35,436 nt of DNA from NCBI GenBank assembly GCA_010028905.1, contig RGZZ01000009.1, positions 1 to 35,436 of the forward strand, in the 5' to 3' direction. This stretch comes from Pseudomonadota bacterium. GTDB lineage: Bacteria > Vulcanimicrobiota > Xenobia > RGZZ01. The notes beneath the pieces are model-generated. The model was not told where the DNA came from. It was given only the letters and a program-made list of their open reading frames with translations, and did no database searches. This document shows, piece after piece, positions 1 through 6,195 of this stretch (positions are counted from its first letter, which is position 1; every line of letters starts with the position of its first letter). The position numbers were made by a program, and so were the translations under genes.

Positions 1-181
1 CCTCGCGCCGGACTTGCGCCGCGCCCGCCCCTCCCGCAGTCACCGCGTCGATGCCGCGGCGCACACACGCGGGCGTGATGAGCTGGCACACGTCTGAAGC
101 CGCGAGCGCCGCAAGGCCGGCCAGAAATCGCCACCGCTGACGCGCAAAGCATTCCGCGAGTCCGCGGGCGCCACGCTTCAA
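1..181 (-). CDS. ABC transporter, N-terminus of membrane domain (partial)
   Basis: This is the first 60 codons of a gene that runs off the left edge. The minus strand reads MKRGARGLAECFARQRWRF, then a hydrophobic stretch, then QLITPACVRRGIDAVTAGG. That pattern (basic loop, first membrane helix, xxPxxxxRxIDA) is how type 1 exporter-family ABC transmembrane domains (MdlB/MsbA-like) begin, so I infer an ATP-binding/permease half-transporter. The ATPase part lies outside the window. The start is TTG at 181, with GGAGG (192-196) ten bases upstream. The TTG overlaps the TGA of the upstream hydrolase as TTGA, which implies translational coupling and one operon. The substrate cannot be told. Confidence 0.6.
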   Translation of the reverse strand, partial: MKRGARGLAECFARQRWRFLAGLAALAASDVCQLITPACVRRGIDAVTAGGAGAAQVRRE

Positions 182-1230
182 GCCGTTTCTCCCTCCGACG
201 CGAGGGCCGGCTCCACAGACACGCCCCGCGCGGCGGAGACCGACGGGCGAGAGGCGTCGATGTCGAGGGGGGCCTCGATGAACGCGAGGGCGCGCTTCTC
301 GGTCCACCAGCGACCGCGAAAGCGCACGTTGCCAGACATGAACCCCACGTGACCACCGGCCTCGGTCACCTCGAGGAAGACCCAGGGGCTGCTGCGCGCC
401 TGCTCGTAGGGCAGGCAGTCATCGGTGAGAAAGGGGTCGTTTCGCGCGTTGACGATGAGCGATGGAACCCGTATGGCAGAGAGGAAGCGCTTGCTGCTGC
501 AGATCTCCCAGTAGTCGTGCGCGTCTCGAAAGCCGTGCAGCGGCGCGGTGAAGCGATCGTCGAAATCACCAAATGTGCGAATGGCGCCGTAGTCCCGGGT
601 GTTGATGTGCGGCGGGAGGAGATGGCGCTTGGCCTCGATCTTGCGCTTGAGCGAAGTGAGGAAGCGCGCCAGGTACACGCGACTGAATCCGCTCGAGAGC
701 GCGCGGGCAGCAGCACCGAGATCGCACGGCACCGAGAAGGCCACGATGCGGTGGATGCGGGGGTCGATGCCCGCGCCCTGCTCCCCCGCGTGCTTCAGAA
801 CGAGGTTGCCGCCCAGGCTGAACCCCACGAGCACGATCTGGGCATATCCTGGGGTCGCGTGGGCGAGCACGACGGTCAGATCGTCGGTTGCGCCGCTGTG
901 GTAGAAGCGGGCGGTGCGGTTCATCTCTCCGCTGCATCCGCGGTAGTTCCAGGCGAGGGCGTCGAAGCCGGCGTCGTTGAGCGCGCGCGCCATGCCCACG
1001 ACGTAGGCGCCCGCACTGCTGCCCTCGAGACCATGGCAGATCACGGCGAGCCGTCGCGACCCGACACGTGACCAGTCGAGGTCGAGGAAGTCGCCGTCCG
1101 GTGTATCGATGCGCTCGCGACGGTACGGCACGGGGTCGACACGACGACCGATACGCGCCACGATGGTCTGGACATGGCCATTGCCAAGGCCGGGGGGGCA
1201 ACGATAGCTGCTGTCATGGACGATGGGCAT
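178..1230 (-). CDS. YheT-family alpha/beta hydrolase
   Basis: A 350-residue hydrolase of the YheT/COG0429 group (ABHD1/2/3 relatives), whose members are poorly characterised esterases. It opens with the family's N-terminal signature, CPPGLGNGHVQTI (11-23). It then has the oxyanion strand VICHGLEGSS, the family motif AWNYRGCSG, and nucleophile elbow GFSLGGN with Ser138. The acid lies in NARNDPF and the His in AGGHVGF. I chose ATG at 1230 because GGAAGGAA lies just upstream; a longer reading would run to 1383 and nearly reach the divergent sigma-factor gene. The stop overlaps the TTG of the ABC transporter gene. Substrate is unknown. Confidence 0.88.
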   Translation of the reverse strand: MPIVHDSSYRCPPGLGNGHVQTIVARIGRRVDPVPYRRERIDTPDGDFLDLDWSRVGSRRLAVICHGLEGSSAGAYVVGMARALNDAGFDALAWNYRGCSGEMNRTARFYHSGATDDLTVVLAHATPGYAQIVLVGFSLGGNLVLKHAGEQGAGIDPRIHRIVAFSVPCDLGAAARALSSGFSRVYLARFLTSLKRKIEAKRHLLPPHINTRDYGAIRTFGDFDDRFTAPLHGFRDAHDYWEICSSKRFLSAIRVPSLIVNARNDPFLTDDCLPYEQARSSPWVFLEVTEAGGHVGFMSGNVRFRGRWWTEKRALAFIEAPLDIDASRPSVSAARGVSVEPALASEGETA

Positions 1231-1406
1231 GGCAGGGTTCCTTCCACGTGCGCGCGCGCAATCCCGCGCCACGGGTGCGTGCTCGAGCAGCGGCGCGGTT
1301 GCGCCATTCAATATTGCTGCGACCGCAAGAAGCCCTGTCGTGGCGGGTACATCGCAAGATGGCCCCGCCGCAAGACCATCCACGCGCGGCGAAACGGAGA
1401 ACCCGA

Positions 1407-2255
1407 ATGCAAGAGCCCATCGAAACCGCTGTTGCGGATCCAGTCGGGTCAGCCCCCCCCCAGGGGAACCATCGCCGCCCGACTGCTGAGAGAGCGGCGG
1501 CCAGTCATGAAAGAGACGATACCCAGCAGATCTTCGAGGAGTTCTGCCGAACCCGCGACCCGGAGCTTCGCGCGCGCCTCGTGGAGCGCCACACGCGCCT
1601 GGTCCGGCACATCGCCTACAAGTTCGCCAATCGCGGAGAGCCTGTCGAAGACCTGATCCAGGTCGGCAGCCTGGCCCTCGTGAAAGCCATCGACCGCTAC
1701 AACCCGAGCGTGGGCGCGGCCTTCACCACCTACGCCACGCCCACCATCATCGGCGAGATCAAGCGCTACTTCCGCGATCTCGCCTGGACGATGCGCGTGC
1801 CAAGAAGCCTGCAGGAGCTGCGTCTGCAGGTCAACCGCACCAGCGAGCAGCTCTCACAGACCCTCGGGCGCATCCCCACGGTGCGTGAGATCGCCGCGGC
1901 GCTCAACGTCAGCCAGGAGCAGGTGCTCGAGGCCGAGGAGATGGGGTCGGGCCACGGGCTCACCTCGCTCGACATCGAGGTCGACAATGGCGATGACGCC
2001 AGGATGTCACGCCTTCTCGACTTCATGGGCGAGTCTGAGGGGGGATACGGCCATGTGGAGAATCGGCTCCAGCTGCAGCGCGCCATCGGCGCCCTCAACC
2101 CGCAGCAGCGCGCCGTCATCTACCTGCGCTACTACGCGGGACTGTCGCAGAGCGCGTGCGCGCGTCAGCTCGGCGTATCGCAGATGCAGGTCTCCCGCCT
2201 GCAGAGCCAGGTTCTGAAGCGGTTGCGCGCCCTGTTGCAGGAGCATATCGCATGA
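1407..2255 (+). CDS. Alternative RNA polymerase sigma factor, SigB/SigF/SigG type
   Basis: A 282-residue group 3 sigma-70 factor. Region 2 is well conserved (EDLIQVGSLALVKAIDRYNP at 81-100, then FTTYATPTIIGEIKRYFRD). Region 3 follows (VPRSLQELR, TVREIAAALNVS), and region 4 ends in a helix-turn-helix (LSQSACARQLGVSQMQVSRL, 246-265). Such factors direct general-stress or developmental transcription and are usually held by an RsbW/SpoIIAB anti-sigma kinase. No such partner is adjacent, but a receiver-HATPase fusion at 21018-22052 is a candidate. Start ATG at 1407 has GGAGA six bases upstream. The first 40 or so residues are a variable extension. It diverges from the hydrolase; I saw no clear promoter in the 176-bp gap. 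Confidence 0.93.
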   Translation: MQEPIETAVADPVGSAPPQGNHRRPTAERAAASHERDDTQQIFEEFCRTRDPELRARLVERHTRLVRHIAYKFANRGEPVEDLIQVGSLALVKAIDRYNPSVGAAFTTYATPTIIGEIKRYFRDLAWTMRVPRSLQELRLQVNRTSEQLSQTLGRIPTVREIAAALNVSQEQVLEAEEMGSGHGLTSLDIEVDNGDDARMSRLLDFMGESEGGYGHVENRLQLQRAIGALNPQQRAVIYLRYYAGLSQSACARQLGVSQMQVSRLQSQVLKRLRALLQEHIA

Positions 2256-2262
2256 CGGCACT

Positions 2263-2316
2263 GAACGCGTGTTCGAGATCAAGAACATACGTTCTTAAAA
2301 GTACGAACACGCGTTC
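2263..2316. promoter_or_regulatory. Array of three LexA-type SOS boxes
   Basis: Three copies of GAAC-N4-GTTC occur at 2263-2274 (GAACGCGTGTTC), 2283-2294 (GAACATACGTTC) and 2305-2316 (GAACACGCGTTC). The N4 of all three fits RNRY of the Gram-positive LexA/DinR consensus CGAACRNRYGTTYC. Box centres are 20 and 22 bp apart, about two helical turns, so bound dimers would lie on one face. Boxes 1 and 3 are also inverted copies of each other, so the array could fold as a hairpin after the sigma-factor stop. The downstream gene is the M20 peptidase at 2413. A weak promoter TTCGAG (2272) - 17 bp - TTAAAA (2295) would be inside the array. Confidence 0.72.
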
Positions 2317-2412
2317 TGCAGGCTAGTGACCTCTTGTTTCTGCTCGTAGCGCATCGTCGCTCTTCCTGTGAATCGCAGAGGAGGCTGCCCACATTCCACA
2401 GAACACCCGGGC

Positions 2413-3813
2413 ATGCGCCGAACTCTGCCGATTCTTGCCCTGCTCGTCTCGCTCGCGCTCGCCTCCCCGCCCGCGCGCGCCCAGTCACCCGTTGATGCGG
2501 CCGCCAAGGCCGCGCCACAGCTGCTGGCCGATTACCTGAAGATCGACAACACGAATCCACCCGGAAACGAGCTGGCGGCCTGTCGCTTCCTCGAAGCCCA
2601 TCTTGCCAAGGCCGGGCTCAAGAGCACCGTGTGGGAGTCGGCGCCGGGACGCGGCAACCTGCTCGCCGTGCTGCCCGGGCGCAACCCATCGCTGGGCGCG
2701 CTCATCCTGCTCTCACACAGCGACGTGGTTCCAGCCGACCCACGATACTGGAAGCACCCGCCGTTCAGCGGACGCATCACTGACGGGCGCATCTGGGGCC
2801 GAGGCGCCCTCGACATGAAGGGCATGGGCATTCTCGAGACCCAGGCGTTCATCGCCCTGGCAAAGAGCGGCCTCCCCGTGGAGCGCACCGTCATGCTGCT
2901 CGTCGTGGCAGACGAGGAGATGGGCGCAGACGCCGGCGTGAAGTGGATGTTCGAGCACCACCCCGAGGTGTTCAAGAACGTGGCGGGCATCATCAACGAA
3001 GAGGGGCCCGGCCTGCTTGAGAACGGCCGGCTGAAGTTCTGGGAGGTGCGCCCCGGCCAGAAGGGCATCGCCTGGCTGCAGCTGATTGCCAAGGGCACGC
3101 CGGGGCACGGTTCGCTGCCCTTTCGCGACGCCGCGCCCAATCGCTTGATCAGAGCCCTCGACCGCGTGCTCGCCTATGAGACCCCGATACAGGTACTGCC
3201 CGAGGCGCAGCAGTTCTTCGCCCAGATATCCGCGCTCGAGACCGACCCGAAGCACGCCGCCCAGCTGCGCGATGTGCGCGCCTCGCTGCGCGACCCCGAG
3301 TTCTCGCGCTGGTTCTTCTCGAACCGGGTATGGAACGCCATGGTACGCAACACCATCACCCTCACCCAGCTCGAGGCGAGCAACAAGACCAACGTCATCC
3401 CGCCCCAGGCCACCGCGGCCCTCGACTGCCGCCTGCTGCCCGGACAAGACACCACCACCTTCATCGAGAGCATCCAGAAGCTCGTGGCGCCCGAAGGGGT
3501 CGAGGTAAAAGGACTCGATCTCGAAACCGCGGTAGCCGCCTCACCGACCAACACCGAGCTCTTCCGGGTCATCAGCGGGGTCATCGGCGAGTGGTTCCCG
3601 AAGGCCCTGGTGGTCACGCCCTACTCGCGGGCCGCCAACGACAGTCGCTACTTCCAGGAGAAGGGCATCGTGTCGTACGGCTTCGTGCCCTTCGCCCTCA
3701 CCCAGGGCGAGCTCGACACCATGCACGGCAATGACGAGAGCGTCTCGGTGGAGAACGTCGAGCGCGGCGTGCGCATGCTCTACGATGTGGTGAAGCGCTT
3801 CTCCACGAAGTGA
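2413..3813 (+). CDS. Secreted M20-family metallopeptidase
   Basis: A 466-residue zinc-dependent peptidase or deacylase of family M20 (ArgE/DapE/CPG2/carboxypeptidase S group). Metal and catalytic motifs are present: SHSDVV (H102, D104), GRGALDMKG (bridging D134), ADEEMG (catalytic E168, metal E169), NEEG, and TPGHGS in the dimerisation lid. A final TMHGNDE supplies the last His. Residues 1-23 form a Sec signal peptide (MRRT, hydrophobic core, ARA|QS), so it acts outside the cytoplasm. ATG 2413 is chosen because it begins the signal peptide, although its Shine-Dalgarno is poor; GTG 2368 would hide the signal. The LexA-type boxes lie about 97 bp upstream. It converges on the VapC gene. Confidence 0.9.
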   Translation: MRRTLPILALLVSLALASPPARAQSPVDAAAKAAPQLLADYLKIDNTNPPGNELAACRFLEAHLAKAGLKSTVWESAPGRGNLLAVLPGRNPSLGALILLSHSDVVPADPRYWKHPPFSGRITDGRIWGRGALDMKGMGILETQAFIALAKSGLPVERTVMLLVVADEEMGADAGVKWMFEHHPEVFKNVAGIINEEGPGLLENGRLKFWEVRPGQKGIAWLQLIAKGTPGHGSLPFRDAAPNRLIRALDRVLAYETPIQVLPEAQQFFAQISALETDPKHAAQLRDVRASLRDPEFSRWFFSNRVWNAMVRNTITLTQLEASNKTNVIPPQATAALDCRLLPGQDTTTFIESIQKLVAPEGVEVKGLDLETAVAASPTNTELFRVISGVIGEWFPKALVVTPYSRAANDSRYFQEKGIVSYGFVPFALTQGELDTMHGNDESVSVENVERGVRMLYDVVKRFSTK

Positions 3814-3828
3814 CGCGCGGTCGTCTTG

Positions 3829-4218
3829 CTACCAGACGATGGCGACAGGAAACAGTTTGAACACCTCGTCGTCGGTGACGAGGGGCAGCCCTTCGAGGAG
3901 GCTCTGCGCGGCCAGCATTCGATCAAACGGATCACGATGTGCCTGCGAGAACGAACCCGCAGCGAGCGCATGCGCCGAGGTGATGGCCAGCTCGTCGGCC
4001 TGAAAGTACCGAAGGTGATCGCGGTAGCTCTCGACCACCGCGTGGGCCTCATGCAACTTGCCCAGCCTGTGCTTAGTCGAGATCTCCCAGGCGCTGGCCG
4101 CGGAGACCACCACCGCAGTGGCCGGATCACGTAGGAGCTCTCGCACCTTTCGAGACAGCCGGGAAGGGCTGACAAGAGCCCACAGCAAGACGTGGGTGTC
4201 GAGCAGCAGGCGGCTCAA
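3829..4218 (-). CDS. vapC: VapC-type PIN-domain toxin
   Basis: A 129-residue PIN-domain ribonuclease, the toxin of a type II toxin-antitoxin pair. The acidic active-site residues are visible: D7 in LLLDTHVLLW, E45 in SAASAWEIS, D96/D99 in HRDPFDRML, and D116/D117 in VTDDEVF. Length and motif spacing are those of an intact VapC, so it is probably active; family members cleave tRNA or rRNA. The start is TTG at 4218, sharing TTGA with the antitoxin stop, so its translation depends on that of the antitoxin. It is the second gene of the pair and ends 15 bp from the convergent M20 peptidase gene. Confidence 0.93.
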   Translation of the reverse strand: MSRLLLDTHVLLWALVSPSRLSRKVRELLRDPATAVVVSAASAWEISTKHRLGKLHEAHAVVESYRDHLRYFQADELAITSAHALAAGSFSQAHRDPFDRMLAAQSLLEGLPLVTDDEVFKLFPVAIVW

Positions 4219-4448
4219 GCAGGCTCCCAGCCCACCATCTCGTCTTCGGGCAACGGCTCGAAGAAAGCTTTCGTGACGCGACCTTTCACGAACCCCATGG
4301 GGCGCTCGGCAGGTTGCTCGAGAGGAACGAGGCGAGCACAGGGCTTGCCTCCCTTGGCTACGATGATCTCGTGGCCTTCTCGCACCTCTTCGAGCAACCT
4401 GGACAGGTGCGTCTTGGCTTCGTGCACGTTGACGATTCGAGGTTTCAT
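4215..4448 (-). CDS. Phd/YefM-type antitoxin
   Basis: A 77-residue antitoxin. The N-terminal Phd/YefM fold is clear (VNVHEAKTHLSRLLEEVREG, then EIIVAKGGKPCARLVP). It normally makes a DNA-binding dimer that represses its own promoter. The C-terminal part, from about residue 48, would wrap the PIN toxin. Pairing of a Phd-type antitoxin with a VapC toxin is common. The ATG at 4448 has no Shine-Dalgarno and lies six bases after a -10 box, so the mRNA should be leaderless. Overlap with vapC ensures coupled synthesis. Confidence 0.92.
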   Translation of the reverse strand: MKPRIVNVHEAKTHLSRLLEEVREGHEIIVAKGGKPCARLVPLEQPAERPMGFVKGRVTKAFFEPLPEDEMVGWEPA

Positions 4449-4454
4449 GATGTT

Positions 4455-4483
4455 AGTCTACCAAACTAGACCAAGATGGTCAA
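4455..4483 (-). promoter_or_regulatory. Promoter of the antitoxin-toxin operon
   Basis: On the minus strand, TTGACC (4483-4478), a 17-bp spacer and TAGACT (4460-4455) form a near-consensus sigma-70 promoter. Six bases separate the -10 from the antitoxin ATG, so transcription should begin at or next to the A of the start codon. Confidence 0.75.
4456..4471. promoter_or_regulatory. Probable antitoxin operator
   Basis: An inverted repeat, GTCTA-N6-TAGAC, covers most of the -10 box and enters the spacer of the antitoxin promoter. Phd/YefM dimers typically bind such short palindromes to autorepress. The site is inferred by position and symmetry. Confidence 0.55.
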
Positions 4484-4541
4484 CGTGTACTGATCACCCG
4501 TGAGCGCACGCTTCTGCCACGGGGCGTGAATGAAGAGCGTG

Positions 4542-5489
4542 TCAGCGCGTCGGCGTGCTCGGGGTCACCACCACGGTGGGGGCGTCGAGCACTGGCGCCC
4601 AGCCCACGCGATAGGGACGCCCCTCAAGCGTCACGATGTTCGACTTCCCCAGCATATCGACAGCACGACGCGCCTCTTCTCCCTCGTAGATGACGGCGTG
4701 GCCACTGGCCAGGGTCGAGCCGAGCGGAAGATCCCAGGCTGCAGCAGCGGCATCTGCTTCCGCTGGAACAGCGCGCAACCGGATCGAGGTTGGGCGATAT
4801 GCATCGCTCACCCGCTGGGTGAGCACGCGCAAGCCGTCGATCACCTCGCCCATGCGAACGACCCAGCGTCGGCTGCCTGCAGATTCGGGGGCGTATCGCG
4901 AGCGCAGAACGATCTCCCGAACGCCGCCGAGCTGTAGCCCCACGCGCACCGACACGCTGCCGGAGATGTCCACCCCCTCGGTGCGCGCAGGCAGCGCGAT
5001 GGTGTAGAACTCAGAATCGATGGCGAGCAGGCGCAGATCGATGCGCTCGCGCTCGCTCAGCACCGCCGTGCGCCACGCATCCGGATCCTGACGGTCGCGC
5101 GCCACCGCGCGCATCGCGTCACGCCAGACCAGGCGGCCATCGCGATAGAGAACAAGATCCGGCGCGCTGCGCAGAACAGCCTCGAGGGGCTGAGGAGAGA
5201 CCGGGACCCACTGCGCGTAGGCGAGCCAGTGTGTGGGCTGAACCGGATCCATTGCCCCCCCAGAGCGATCAGCCGTGCCAGTTGGGGAAGTGACGGGAGC
5301 CCCTGAGGAATCGGCCTTCAGTGAGGAGGGCGCGCCGCTCGCCGACGGGGGGGACTTCTGCGCTTCCGGCTGCGCGCCCACCGGATGCGAAGCCGCGGAT
5401 GACGCCACCAGCGAGAATGCGCAGATCGAGGCCAACACGACCATCAAGTGGCGTGCAACGAGTGCGAACGTCGACCGTGAGAGAGACAT
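4542..5489 (-). CDS. Secreted or membrane-anchored protein of unknown function
   Basis: A 315-residue protein I do not recognise. Residues 1-34 look like a signal peptide or anchor (MSLSRSTFALVARHL, then a hydrophobic run to SSAAS). A Ser/Ala/Pro/Gly-rich linker to about residue 85 follows. The rest is a mixed alpha/beta domain with APDLVLYRDGRLVWRD, then RTAVLSERERIDLRLLAIDSEFY. That layout recalls uncharacterised secreted domains in which a strand with xDGR is followed by a helix read as LSxxExxxLL; this is only a resemblance. The start ATG at 5489 has GGAG 11 bases upstream. It precedes the toxin-antitoxin operon but that has its own promoter. Confidence 0.75.
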   Translation of the reverse strand: MSLSRSTFALVARHLMVVLASICAFSLVASSAASHPVGAQPEAQKSPPSASGAPSSLKADSSGAPVTSPTGTADRSGGAMDPVQPTHWLAYAQWVPVSPQPLEAVLRSAPDLVLYRDGRLVWRDAMRAVARDRQDPDAWRTAVLSERERIDLRLLAIDSEFYTIALPARTEGVDISGSVSVRVGLQLGGVREIVLRSRYAPESAGSRRWVVRMGEVIDGLRVLTQRVSDAYRPTSIRLRAVPAEADAAAAAWDLPLGSTLASGHAVIYEGEEARRAVDMLGKSNIVTLEGRPYRVGWAPVLDAPTVVVTPSTPTR

Positions 5490-5602
5490 GTCCGGCCAGG
5501 CTCCTTCACATACGAGGGTGTCGGGAACGGGCTTCCGCCACGCCTGTGCGGCTTCCTTCCCGCCGAAGCGCGAGCTGAAACCATCGACGGGTTGGGTGCG
5601 AA

Positions 5603-5621
5603 GAAGCCGGCCGACGGCTTC
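5603..5621. repeat. Inverted repeat in the divergent intergenic region
   Basis: GAAGCCG-GCCGA-CGGCTTC, a perfect 7-bp stem with a 5-base loop, sits in the 292-bp gap between the divergent secreted protein (5489) and CZB gene (5782). It may be an operator or attenuator. I see nothing else convincing in the gap. Confidence 0.35.
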
Positions 5622-5781
5622 GTCAGCCCTGTGAAGGCCGCCCACGCGCCACATCTGTGGCAGTACGCGAGTCTGCTCAATGCTCCGCGTTCCTCTGGTG
5701 CGCATCACGCCCCAGACAGGGCACGTTGCAGCTCCAGCATCAGTCCGACACAAACGCAGAATCCGTTCAAAGGGGACCCTC

Positions 5782-6141
5782 GTGAATCTCGAAAGCGCAA
5801 TCGAAGCCCACAGCCAGTGGAAGGTCCGGTTTCGCACCGCCGTCACGAACGGGGAGCGGCTCGACGTGTCGATGCTCGAAAAGAACAACGTCTTTGAGCT
5901 GGGTGCCTGGCTGGCAGGCGAGGCGAAAGCGAAGTATGGCCGCCTGCGTGCGTACGAGACGTGCTTCACGCAGCACGCCGCCTTCCACAAGGAGGCCGCC
6001 AGGGTGGCGCTTGCCATCAACGAGGGCCGTCACGCAGAGGCGCTCGCGATGCTGGAGCCGGGCACGCCTTTCTACGCGATCTCGAGCGACGTCTGCGTCG
6101 CGATCATGCGCCTTCGCAACGAGGCGGCCCTCTCATCTTGA
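5782..6141 (+). CDS. Stand-alone CZB-domain protein, zinc Cys replaced
   Basis: A 119-residue protein that is almost entirely a CZB (chemoreceptor zinc-binding) domain, normally found at the C-terminus of cytoplasmic chemoreceptors or with diguanylate cyclases. The helical motifs align well: AIEAHSQWK (H10), then VFELGAWLAGE, then TQHAAFHKEA (H65, H69). The usual ligand set is His, Cys, His, His, with Cys in a CxxGxWL motif; here that position is Phe38 (codon TTT). Cys61 is close in sequence to H65 and might substitute. GTG 5782 is chosen because AGGGG lies seven bases upstream and the domain starts at once; an ATG at 5680 gives an unrelated-looking extension. No chemoreceptor is nearby. Confidence 0.8.
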   Translation: MNLESAIEAHSQWKVRFRTAVTNGERLDVSMLEKNNVFELGAWLAGEAKAKYGRLRAYETCFTQHAAFHKEAARVALAINEGRHAEALAMLEPGTPFYAISSDVCVAIMRLRNEAALSS

Positions 6142-6195
6142 GTGACATGCGACGCAAGCAGGTCCTGTCGCTGAGAACCCGCGGGCTCGTGAGGG

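Noticed and set aside
5490-5781. Extra gene or RNA in the largest intergenic gap
   Set aside because: No ORF with good codon pattern or family motif, and no tRNA-like cloverleaf or riboswitch core seen; only the inverted repeat at 5603-5621 stands out.
4542-6020. A long N-terminal extension of the secreted unknown protein
   Set aside because: The upstream part reads through the divergent CZB gene and the gap. A signal peptide with a Shine-Dalgarno begins at 5489.
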